Under the pieces are notes generated by a model. The model had not been told where the DNA came from, searched no databases, and saw nothing but the letters and a program-made list of their open reading frames with translations. The position numbers and the translations under genes were made by a program. A stretch of DNA of 64,000 bases from Qipengyuania_C sp046254955 (GTDB lineage: Bacteria > Pseudomonadota > Alphaproteobacteria > Sphingomonadales > Sphingomonadaceae), in contig NZ_JBJXRG010000001.1 of assembly GCF_046254955.1 (NCBI RefSeq), forward strand, positions 310,001 to 374,000, read 5' to 3'. Shown in pieces: positions 7,696 to 15,216 of the stretch; positions within the stretch are counted from its first letter, which is position 1; each line of letters starts with the position of its first letter.

Positions 7696-9285
7696 ATGGC
7701 GAAGCCCAGCAAAAGCGATGTCATCCGCTGCGCCATCTACACCCGCAAGTCGAGCGAGGAAGGTCTCGAGCAAGATTTCAACTCACTCGATGCGCAGCGC
7801 CATGCCGCACAAGCCTATGTCGCCAGCCAGGCCGGCGAGGGCTGGAGCCTCCTTACCGAGCGCTACGACGATGGCGGCTTCTCGGGCGGCAACATGGAGC
7901 GGCCCGGCCTCCGTCGCCTGCTTGCAGATATCGAAGCGGGCGAAGTCGACGTGGTCGTCGTCTACAAGATCGACCGGCTGACGCGCTCGCTCACCGACTT
8001 TGCCCGCATCGTCGACATCTTCGAGAAAGCCGAGGTCAGCTTCGTCTCGGTGACGCAGTCGTTTAACACCACTAGCTCGATGGGCCGGCTGATGCTCAAT
8101 GTGCTCCTCTCCTTTGCCCAGTTCGAGCGCGAAGTGACCGGTGAGCGGATCCGCGACAAGATCGCAGCCTCCAAGGCCCGCGGCATGTGGATGGGCGGTA
8201 TGCCGCCGCTTGGCTATGACATCCCAGAAGAAGGCTCGCGAATGCTGAGAGTCAACCACGAGGAAGCAGAGCGCGTGCGCCATATCTACACCCGCTACCT
8301 CGTGCTGGGCTCGGTCTATACGCTGCAGCGCGAACTCGAAGCTCATGGGATCACCTCCAAGCGGCATGTCACGCGCAAGGGCAAGGTCATGGGCGGCGCC
8401 TCGTTCAGCAGAGGAGCCTTGTTCCACATGCTGCGGAACAAGACCTACCTCGGCATGATCGTTCACAAGGGCGAAGTCCATGACGGCGAGCACCAGGCGA
8501 TCCTCGATCCAGATCTTTTCGATCAGGTGCAAGCGCAACTCGATGCCAATGCTCGTCGGCGCGTATCCAGCAAGGAACGCTCGGTTGCACGATCGCCGCT
8601 GACCGGCAAATTGTACGATGCTTCAGGCGAAGCCATGAGCCCCAGCTTTGCCCGCAATCGTCATGGCAAGCTCTATCGGTACTACGTCTCGGCATCGCTC
8701 CAGCAGGGCCAGAAGGTGCCCGATGATAATCTGGTCCGAAGGCTACCCGCCGCGCAGCTTGATCGGCTTATCCAGCAGCACCTCGAGCGATGGTTGCCCC
8801 GTACAAAAAAGGCGATTGCGCTGCTGCAGGAAGTTCGCCTCGTAAGCCATGGCATGCTGATCACGCTTACCGGCGATCGCTCGATAGAGCTTGCCGGCAA
8901 CTTGCAAGATGGCGAGAGGCTGGTCACCGCCAGCAAGCGTCGCACGACAATCGAGATCGAACTCGCGCTGCCGCTGCACGGCGGCAAGCGGCATATCATT
9001 CTCGGCAAACGCCGACCGCGTGAAATGGACAAGACCCTGATCGCGGCACTCAGAAGAGCGCATTCCATGGTCGAGAAGGATCGCGGCATGCCGCTCGCGC
9101 TGACCACGTCGGGCTCACCCTATGAACGCCGGATCCAGCGACTTGCATTCCTCGCGCCTGACATCCAGCGCGCGATTATCGATGGCGCCCAGCCAGCAGG
9201 CCTCAACCTCGAGCGCCTGGTCAAATGCGAACTGCCGATAGACTGGCAAGAGCAGCGCAACCAGTTCGGGTTCGAGCCGCAATAG
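7696..9285 (+). CDS. Large serine recombinase (resolvase/invertase family)
   Basis: A 529-aa protein. The N-terminal resolvase domain (about 10-155) has the catalytic context YTRKSSEEG with nucleophile Ser19, and later the motif YKIDRLTRSLTDF and the arginine pair in FEREVTGERI. A Recombinase domain follows (about 165-290: GGMPPLGYD, then LRNKTYLGMIVHKGE). Beyond that is a basic C-terminal region without an obvious Cys4 zinc ribbon, which many large serine integrases have. It should cut and rejoin two att-like DNA sites by serine-linked double-strand breaks. It is the last gene before the repeat array at 9290. Confidence 0.9.
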   Translation: MAKPSKSDVIRCAIYTRKSSEEGLEQDFNSLDAQRHAAQAYVASQAGEGWSLLTERYDDGGFSGGNMERPGLRRLLADIEAGEVDVVVVYKIDRLTRSLTDFARIVDIFEKAEVSFVSVTQSFNTTSSMGRLMLNVLLSFAQFEREVTGERIRDKIAASKARGMWMGGMPPLGYDIPEEGSRMLRVNHEEAERVRHIYTRYLVLGSVYTLQRELEAHGITSKRHVTRKGKVMGGASFSRGALFHMLRNKTYLGMIVHKGEVHDGEHQAILDPDLFDQVQAQLDANARRRVSSKERSVARSPLTGKLYDASGEAMSPSFARNRHGKLYRYYVSASLQQGQKVPDDNLVRRLPAAQLDRLIQQHLERWLPRTKKAIALLQEVRLVSHGMLITLTGDRSIELAGNLQDGERLVTASKRRTTIEIELALPLHGGKRHIILGKRRPREMDKTLIAALRRAHSMVEKDRGMPLALTTSGSPYERRIQRLAFLAPDIQRAIIDGAQPAGLNLERLVKCELPIDWQEQRNQFGFEPQ

Positions 9286-9289
9286 GCGT

Positions 9290-9380
9290 CACTGTTATGG
9301 GCCCTGTTATGGGCGATTAAATGCCCTGTTATGCGCGAATTCAGTCCCTGATACGGCGAATAAATAGCCTGTTATGGCGA
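9290..9380 (+). repeat. Phased ~22-bp direct-repeat array, CCCTGTTATGsGCGA core
   Basis: Directly after the recombinase stop, the core CCCTGTTATG recurs at 9302, 9324, 9346 (as CCCTGATACG) and 9367 (as GCCTGTTATG), with steps of 22, 22 and 21 bp. An extra partial copy lies at 9290. The core is followed by GCGA in the complete copies. Two-turn helical spacing puts all copies on one face of the DNA, as in iterons or cooperative protein-binding arrays. Inverted copies AACAGGG and further CCCTGTT copies follow up to 9527. Confidence 0.75.
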
Positions 9381-9506
9381 AGAACAGGGAAACCCCGATT
9401 TGAGCCCTTCAAGCTACTGAAAAGACGTGTTGAATTGCACGGCCAAGCGTGCCAGATCGCCTGAAATGGCCTGTTTTGGGCCTCAAATTTGCAATTTTCC
9501 CTGTTC

Positions 9507-9527
9507 TTTCCCTGTTTAACAGGGAAA
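9507..9527. repeat. Perfect 21-bp palindrome with CCCTGTT half-sites
   Basis: Arms TTTCCCTGTT and AACAGGGAAA (10 bp each) flank a single central T. Another TTTCCCTGTT lies immediately before it (9497-9505), and a facing AACAGGGAAAC lies at 9382-9392. The half-site is the same CCCTGTT word as in the 22-bp array, so the whole 9290-9530 segment looks like a binding or recombination region for one protein, plausibly the recombinase or DUF3489/DUF2924. It could also form an RNA hairpin, but no terminator U-tract is evident. Confidence 0.7.
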
Positions 9528-9693
9528 CCGAACCGATTGTGATCGGTGCAGAGACTGGCCGGCAAAATCGGCCCTGAAAACGCTGGAGACAGCTCACGAA
9601 TTGCTGCCAGGAAACGGATCGGGCCTGATTAGAGCCCGCACTTCCGAGGGTTACAAAACCACCCTGATAACAGAGACAAGTGTCGGGGGTGGG

Positions 9694-9784
9694 TGGCGGA
9701 GCGGGTGGGATTCGAACCCACGATACGGGGTTACCGTATACACACTTTCCAGGCGTGCGCCTTCGACCACTCGGCCACCGCTCC
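9694..9784 (-). tRNA. tRNA-Ser (anticodon GGA)
   Basis: The minus strand folds as a class II tRNA. The acceptor stem is GGAGCGG/CCGCTCC with discriminator G and an encoded CCA at 9694-9696. The anticodon stem CACGC/GTGTG encloses loop CTGGAAA (anticodon GGA, reading UCC/UCU). A long variable arm (TATACGGTAACCCCGTAT) and a T-loop GGTTCGAATCC follow. The 3' end faces the recombinase-bearing module, the usual orientation of element insertions at tRNA genes. No duplicated 3' end was found in the window. Confidence 0.97.
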
Positions 9785-9939
9785 GCGCTCCTGATCGCAC
9801 TACCGATTCGCTGCTTGAGTGCAATGGGCTCAGTGATCTGCCCTTTGGTCTCAAGTAGCGCGAAGCGCTGTAGGCCAACAAGAAGGCGCGCCTCTAGCGG
9901 GGCTTGGAAGGACGCGCAAGCCGTGGCAGACATCAAGTC

Positions 9940-10899
9940 ATGATCAAATCAGTTGTCCCGGCGCTGGCCGCCATTTCTCTGGTCGCTGTGTCAGCTCACG
10001 CACAAGATGAAGTCGAGAAACCGACGCCTTATTCCGTGGTGCAGGCTGCGCCACAATCGGACTGGGTCGCAATCGATCCGGCGGACCTGCTGGTGATGAC
10101 GCTTGCTCCCGATGCCGACGGCAATGACCGAGAGGTGGTGATCCAGTTGATGCCCGCGCCGTTCTCGCAAGGCTGGACCCAGAACATCCGGACGCTGGCG
10201 AAGGCACACTGGTGGGACGGGCTCTCGATCTATCGCTCGGTCGACAATTGGGTGGTCCAATGGGGTGATAGCGAGGAGGACGAGGCTGATCGCACGCGCC
10301 CAGCCAAGCCGCTGCCCAAGGGGCTGAATGTGGTACCGGAGAGTGAGTACACCCACAATAATCATGTCAGATACAACCGAAGCCTAGATAACCTGTTTCG
10401 GCCAAGGAATGACATTTTCCGCTGGACGGGCTTTAACGCAGGTTTCCCCTTCGCTGGGCAAGGCACGCCTGACAGCGTGTCGAACGCTCCAACCCACTGT
10501 TACGGCTCCGTCGGAGTTGCGCGGGACCTCTCGCCCGATACCGGCACGGGGGCGGAACTCTATGCGGTGATCGGGCACGCGCCGCGCCAGCTCGACCGCA
10601 ATATCGCCGTCGTAGGACGAGTGATCGAGGGGATGGCGCATCTCTCGATCTTGCCGCGCGGGACGGGCGAGTATGGGGTCTACGAAACCGAGGCGGAGCA
10701 CACCCCGATCCTGTCGATCAGGCTTGGCAACGAGGTGAAAGAACCACCTTTTTTCAAATACTTGGACACCAAAAGCGAAAGTTTCGCGCGCTATGCAGCG
10801 GTCTCCGCCAACCGGAACGATGCGTTCTACAAGGTCTCGGCAGGCGGGATCGATATCTGCAATCTTCGCGTTCCCATTCGCCGGGTGCCGAGTGACTGA
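9940..10899 (+). CDS. Periplasmic peptidylprolyl isomerase (cyclophilin-like)
   Basis: Using ATG 9940, 319 aa with a clear Sec signal peptide (MIKSVVPALAAISLVAVSAHA, cleavage after AHA). The mature part contains the cyclophilin-type pattern PAPFSQGWTQNIRTLAKAHWWDG followed by YRSVDNWVVQWGD, and late VVGRVIEGMAHLSILPRG. These are seen in sphingomonad exported cyclophilins that catalyse prolyl cis-trans isomerisation in envelope protein folding. An ATG at 9904 would add a basic tail before the signal and is less likely. The stop region overlaps the start of the DUF1905 gene. Confidence 0.8.
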   Translation: MIKSVVPALAAISLVAVSAHAQDEVEKPTPYSVVQAAPQSDWVAIDPADLLVMTLAPDADGNDREVVIQLMPAPFSQGWTQNIRTLAKAHWWDGLSIYRSVDNWVVQWGDSEEDEADRTRPAKPLPKGLNVVPESEYTHNNHVRYNRSLDNLFRPRNDIFRWTGFNAGFPFAGQGTPDSVSNAPTHCYGSVGVARDLSPDTGTGAELYAVIGHAPRQLDRNIAVVGRVIEGMAHLSILPRGTGEYGVYETEAEHTPILSIRLGNEVKEPPFFKYLDTKSESFARYAAVSANRNDAFYKVSAGGIDICNLRVPIRRVPSD

Positions 10900-11209
10900 G
10901 TCGCTCACTTACACCGCGCGTCTCGCCCGCTGGCAAGGTGACCGTGGGACCTATCACCTTGTTTCCATTACCGGAAATGTCGCCGAGCAGATCGCCATGC
11001 ACGAGCGCTTGCACCGCCTGGAGTATGGTTCGCAGCGTGGTTTCGGGTCGGTCAAGGTGATGGCGAGGATCGGCGATACGGAATGGAAATCGTCCGTGTT
11101 CCCGCAGAACAAGAAAACCGAATGGATCTTGCTGGTGAGCAAGAAAGTTATGAGGTCTGAAGATCTGGCCGAAGCCGATCAGATCGAGGTCGAGCTTGAA
11201 CTGCTCTAG
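10892..11209 (+). CDS. DUF1905 domain-containing protein
   Basis: A 105-aa protein from GTG 10892, which overlaps the end of the isomerase gene by 8 nt. The order YTARLARWQGDRGTYHLVSITG, then GFGSVKVMARIGDTEWKSSVF and WILLVSKKVMRSEDL is the compact beta-barrel pattern of DUF1905, a family often fused to or found with YdeI/OmpD-associated-like domains. No enzymatic residue stands out. Its last bases overlap the last bases of the convergent VOC gene by 4 bp. Confidence 0.75.
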   Translation: MTESLTYTARLARWQGDRGTYHLVSITGNVAEQIAMHERLHRLEYGSQRGFGSVKVMARIGDTEWKSSVFPQNKKTEWILLVSKKVMRSEDLAEADQIEVELELL

Positions 11210-11565
11210 GTTTTCTGCATGAATTCCAGACGGTTACCAAAGGGATCGCTGGTGAAGAACCGCACGTAACCTGGCACGGGTTTATCATCATTTACTGCAA
11301 ATCCAGCCGCCAATAGACCTACCTTAGACAACTCGAGATCATCGACCAAAAAGGCCGGATGCGCTTTGGTTGCAGGTAGAAAGTCGGGATCGACACCCAG
11401 ATGCAAATGCAACGGTCCGCTTTCGAACCAGCAGCCCGATTGCGATAGTGTTTCCGGCTTGGGAACTTCAGTCATTCCCAACAGGTCACCATAAAACGCG
11501 CGCGCCTTTTCTTCGCCGCCAGCCGGGATCGCCAACTGCACGTGATCGAGACCTAATATTTTCAT
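11206..11565 (-). CDS. VOC (glyoxalase/bleomycin resistance) family protein
   Basis: A 119-aa single-module vicinal-oxygen-chelate protein: start MKILGLDHVQLAIP with His, GSGP-like FESGPLHLHLGVD in the middle, and FTSDPFGNRLEFMQ at the end (the metal-ligand Glu context of the fold). The usual two beta-alpha-beta-beta-beta units fit the length. Members are lyases, dioxygenases or drug-binding proteins. The substrate is unknown here. ATG 11565 lies 14 nt downstream of the rsh stop on the same strand, so it is probably cotranscribed. Confidence 0.8.
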   Translation of the reverse strand: MKILGLDHVQLAIPAGGEEKARAFYGDLLGMTEVPKPETLSQSGCWFESGPLHLHLGVDPDFLPATKAHPAFLVDDLELSKVGLLAAGFAVNDDKPVPGYVRFFTSDPFGNRLEFMQKT

Positions 11566-11578
11566 CAGGCGATTGCCA

Positions 11579-13669
11579 TCAGACACGCTCGGCCTCGGCA
11601 ATGGCTTCGCTTGCCCTGAGGGCGCTGATGATCCGGGTTAGGTGCGCCAGGTCCTTCACGTCGAGATCGATCTCGTAGTGCGCGAAAGGATGATCTTGCT
11701 GGGCCTGTTTCAGGTTGATCACATTGGCATGGTTCTGGGCAAAGATCCCGGCCATCTCGGCCAGCGTTCCGGGTCGATCATAGAGCGTTACGCGTAGCCG
11801 ACCGATCGCACCGGCAGAGCGTTTGCCCCAAGACAGATCAAGCCAGTCGGTATCGACCCCGCTGGCCAGCTGCAGGCAGTCGATCGCATGCACTTCGACG
11901 CCCTCCCCCGGTTTGCGCAGGCCAACGATCCGGTCGCCAGGGACCGGATGGCAGCATTCGCCCAGGAGGAAACCGACACCAGGGGTCAGGCCCTTGATCG
12001 AGATTGCGCGCTCCTGCTGCGCCCATTCGACCGCCGCCGGAAAATCCGCTGTGCTGCCTGGAACCAACGCTTCCATGACATCGCGGTCCTCCAGTTTGTG
12101 CGCGCCGATGGCATAGTAGAGATCGTCCTCGTCCTCGAGATGGAGGCGCGAAGCCCCTTCCCTGATCGCCTTCTTGCCGATCTTGGCAGGCAGACGAGCC
12201 GCTATTTCGTCGAGCAGCTTGCGCCCGATCGAGGTGACCTCCTGCCGTTCCTTCAGGCGGACCGCCCGGCGGATCGCGGCGCGAGCCTTGCCGGTGACGA
12301 CGAAACTCAGCCAGGAAAGCTGCGGCTCTGCCTTCTTGCCCTTTATAATCTCGACCACGTCGCCGTTATTGAGCGGCGTGCGCAGTGGCATATGGCGGCC
12401 GTTGATCTTGGCGCCAACCGCTTGTGCTCCCAGATCGGTATGAACTGCAAAGGCAAAGTCGACCGGCGTTGAGCCTTTCGGCAATTGGAACAGCGCACCC
12501 TTGGGGGTGAATGCGAAAATCCGGTCCTGGTAGACCTGCAGCCGGGTGTGTTCGAGCAACTCTTCCGCATCATGGCTGGCATCGACGATCTCGATCAGGT
12601 CGCGCAGCCAGGCGATTTGCCCGTCTGGGCGGTCGCCCTGCTTGTAGGCCCAGTGCGCAGCGAGGCCGAACTCGTTGGTGCGGTGCATCTCGCGCGTGCG
12701 GATCTGCACTTCGACACGCATCGAATTCTCGTAGATCAGCGAGGTGTGGAGCGAGCGATAGCCATTGTTCTTGGGTGTCGAGATGTAGTCCTTGAATCGG
12801 CCGGGAATGAACTGCCAAGTGCGGTGCAATACGCCCAGCGCACGGTAGCAATCCTCTTCGCTCTCGGTGATCACACGGAATGCCATGATGTCGGTGATCT
12901 GCTCGAAAGAGACGTGGCGTTCGGCCATCTTCTTCCAGATCGAGTAAGGGTGCTTCTCGCGGCCCGAGACTTCGACCTTGAGGCCTGCTTCCGCGAGCGA
13001 CTGCTTGACCGCGAGCGCGATGGCATCGACCTGCCCGCCATCGGTACTCCTGATCTGTTCCAGCCGTCCGGTGATAGTGGCATAGGCATCGGGTTCGAGA
13101 TGTTCGAATGCAAGCGCCTGCATCTCGCGCATATATTCGTAGATGCCGACCCGTTCGGCGAGCGGCGCATAAATATCCATCGTTTCGCGGGCGATGCGGC
13201 GACGCTTGTCTTCCGACTTGATGAAATGCAGCGTACGCATGTTGTGCAGCCGGTCAGCCAGCTTGACCAGCAGCACGCGGATATCCTCGCTCATGGCGAG
13301 CAGGAACTTGCGCAGGTTTTCCGCCGCGCGTTCGTCTTCCGGCATCGCTTCGATCTTCGAAAGCTTGGTCACGCCGTCGACGAGCTGCGCCACTTCCTTG
13401 CCGAAATTCTCCTCGACATCCTCAATCGTTGCGAGTGTATCTTCGACGGTATCATGCAGCAGCGCGGTGATGATCGTTTCCTGGTCCAGCTTCAGGTCGG
13501 TCATCAGCCCGGCAACTTCCACCGGATGGCTGAAATAGGGATCGCCGCTGGCGCGCTTCTGCGTTCCGTGCTTCTGGACAGTATAGACATAGGCGCGATT
13601 GAGCAGCGCCTCATCGGCGTCCGGATCGTATTCCTTGACCCGCTCTACAAGTTCATACTGGCGCAGCAT
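11579..13669 (-). CDS. rsh: Bifunctional (p)ppGpp synthetase/hydrolase, RelA/SpoT family
   Basis: A 696-aa long RSH protein. The HD hydrolase domain has HDTVEDT at 72-78 and YFSHPVEVAGLM before it. The synthetase domain (about 235-355) includes YRSLHTSLIYE and the EVQIRT motif. A TGS domain (VYQDRIFAFTPKGALFQLPKGSTPVDFAFAVH region split over about 385-450) and a C-terminal ACT domain (about 620-690) follow. Both active-site blocks are intact, as expected for the single stringent-response enzyme of alphaproteobacteria. It sets (p)ppGpp levels under starvation. Confidence 0.95.
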   Translation of the reverse strand: MLRQYELVERVKEYDPDADEALLNRAYVYTVQKHGTQKRASGDPYFSHPVEVAGLMTDLKLDQETIITALLHDTVEDTLATIEDVEENFGKEVAQLVDGVTKLSKIEAMPEDERAAENLRKFLLAMSEDIRVLLVKLADRLHNMRTLHFIKSEDKRRRIARETMDIYAPLAERVGIYEYMREMQALAFEHLEPDAYATITGRLEQIRSTDGGQVDAIALAVKQSLAEAGLKVEVSGREKHPYSIWKKMAERHVSFEQITDIMAFRVITESEEDCYRALGVLHRTWQFIPGRFKDYISTPKNNGYRSLHTSLIYENSMRVEVQIRTREMHRTNEFGLAAHWAYKQGDRPDGQIAWLRDLIEIVDASHDAEELLEHTRLQVYQDRIFAFTPKGALFQLPKGSTPVDFAFAVHTDLGAQAVGAKINGRHMPLRTPLNNGDVVEIIKGKKAEPQLSWLSFVVTGKARAAIRRAVRLKERQEVTSIGRKLLDEIAARLPAKIGKKAIREGASRLHLEDEDDLYYAIGAHKLEDRDVMEALVPGSTADFPAAVEWAQQERAISIKGLTPGVGFLLGECCHPVPGDRIVGLRKPGEGVEVHAIDCLQLASGVDTDWLDLSWGKRSAGAIGRLRVTLYDRPGTLAEMAGIFAQNHANVINLKQAQQDHPFAHYEIDLDVKDLAHLTRIISALRASEAIAEAERV

Positions 13670-13768
13670 CGCTTAAGCGATTGTGGGCGCAAATCCGCGC
13701 GATGCAACGGTAAAGTTGTTTCGAGGGCCGCGATCCGAGCTAGGGACTAGCGGCCCGAAGGGGAGTTT

Positions 13769-15085
13769 TTAGCTTACAGGCTGGACCTGCGGCTCCGAAA
13801 CGAAACGGATTTCCGGCTCTGGCTGAGGCGCGGGCCCCGAAGCGGCGGCTTCATCGATCATGACATCGCCGCTTGTTGCCGGATCGGGCTCAGGCCTGTC
13901 GTCGCCCTCTTCGCTCGTCGAAGCATTGGCAGCCTCTTGCGCGCGGCGATCGAGTTCGGCCTGGAAGGCTTCCTCTTCCTCAGCGGCCTCGACAAGATTG
14001 GTGTTGTTATCGACGAACTCTTTTGCGTTGTCCGGGGCGAATTCGCCCGAGGTCAGCACGTCAATGTCGCAGTTGAATTCGAACCGCTCGACCAGCTCGG
14101 CGAGATTTTCGGACTGTTTACCGCGCAGCGCATCGATTTCGAGCTGGCGCTGGATGAGGTAGATATCCCGGTTTGCCGAATAGGGATCGTTGCAGCGTGA
14201 CCGGATCGCATCGATCTGGTCGTCGGTTTCGATCCGCCACTCCAGCGCATTCAGCGAGGCAACGGGGATCGTGTACAGCGGATCGTTGAAAGGCTTGCCT
14301 GCGACTGCCGGAATGATCGAAAGATCGACGATACGCCCGGCGAGGTCGCGCACAGTGGTCGACCCTATGAACGGCAGGTAGAGATAGGGGCCCGGCCCGA
14401 TGCCGTAATAGCCCAGCGTATTGGCAAGCCCGTTCTGCTCGTAACGCAGTCCAAACTTCTTCTCTGCCGGATTGAACAATCCGCCGACACCCAGCGTGGT
14501 ATTGACGACAAACCGTCCAGCGGTCTTGAGCGCCTTGCCGGGCTTGAGCTGCAGCAGGAAGTTGAGAAAATTGATCGGCTCCCCAAGATTGCGCAGGAAA
14601 TTGCGAATTCCGCGCCGCACAGGCTTGGGAACACCATCGTCATAGGCCGTGGCGAGCGGTTCGACGAGCGCGAGATCAATCGCTTCGACCACTTCATAAG
14701 TGGCGGCATTCAGCGCTTCGGCCGGATCGCCTTCGGGTGCTTCGAGCTCGGCGGTCACGAGAATCTCGCCATCAGGCCCGACTGCCCCTTCCGGGGGATC
14801 AGTGTCACTTTCCTCGGTTGCAACTTGCTGGACGGTTTCAGCAGGATCCTGCGGAAGATCGCGATTCTCCTCGCCGTCATCGTCAACTGCGGTTTCGACT
14901 GTGGTCTCATCCGGCTGGGATTCGACCGATTGCGTCAACTGCTGGGTATGCGTGTCGACGTGCACCATCGTCACACGGCGCGCGGCGTGGCTCAGCTCGG
15001 CACCGCTTTCGACCCGCACGTCCGCATCCGGCGCTGCAGGAGCGCCAAGTAAAGCAACGGCAATTGCCAGATTGGATGCGACCAT
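13769..15085 (-). CDS. mlaA: MlaA/VacJ family protein with long acidic extensions
   Basis: The central part (about residues 155-340) is MlaA: FLRNLGEPINFLNFLLQ, NTTLGVGGLFNPAEK, LGYYGIGPGPYLYLPFIG. MlaA sits in the outer membrane and removes mislocalised phospholipids for return via MlaBCDEF. Typical MlaA is about 230-260 aa and a lipoprotein. This 438-aa protein has a signal-like N-terminus without a lipobox Cys, a 120-residue acidic leader (TTVETAVDDDGEENRD) and an acidic Glu/Ala/Pro-rich tail. GAGGA precedes ATG 15085. The remaining Mla genes are not in the window. Confidence 0.8.
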   Translation of the reverse strand: MVASNLAIAVALLGAPAAPDADVRVESGAELSHAARRVTMVHVDTHTQQLTQSVESQPDETTVETAVDDDGEENRDLPQDPAETVQQVATEESDTDPPEGAVGPDGEILVTAELEAPEGDPAEALNAATYEVVEAIDLALVEPLATAYDDGVPKPVRRGIRNFLRNLGEPINFLNFLLQLKPGKALKTAGRFVVNTTLGVGGLFNPAEKKFGLRYEQNGLANTLGYYGIGPGPYLYLPFIGSTTVRDLAGRIVDLSIIPAVAGKPFNDPLYTIPVASLNALEWRIETDDQIDAIRSRCNDPYSANRDIYLIQRQLEIDALRGKQSENLAELVERFEFNCDIDVLTSGEFAPDNAKEFVDNNTNLVEAAEEEEAFQAELDRRAQEAANASTSEEGDDRPEPDPATSGDVMIDEAAASGPAPQPEPEIRFVSEPQVQPVS

Positions 15086-15216
15086 TCTGTCCTCGTCCTA
15101 AACGACACTTCGGGGAATTCCGAATGCCTACCACGCGCGGTCCCGCTTGCCCATCACAGAACAGGCCGCGTGGATACAGCACATTCGGCGACGGGGGTTA
15201 AGAGGTTACTTACGGA

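Larger units (their letters stand above)
4493..9285. mobile_element. Recombinase-associated module: DUF5681 x2, ParB-methyltransferase, DUF3489, DUF2924, serine recombinase
   Basis: Six genes of accessory character sit between a rearranged catabolic locus and tRNA-Ser(GGA). They form two divergent transcripts: methyltransferase then two DUF5681 genes leftwards, and DUF3489, DUF2924 and recombinase rightwards. A serine recombinase together with DUF2924 and DUF3489 is, from general knowledge, a recurrent combination in alphaproteobacterial integrated elements. The exact ends are not visible. The right end may include the repeats at 9290-9527. No transposase, structural phage genes or conjugation genes are present, so this is a minimal or decayed element. 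Confidence 0.5.

Noticed and set aside
12485..13750. A 421-codon plus-strand frame
   Set aside because: It is antisense to rsh and has the composition of a mirror frame.
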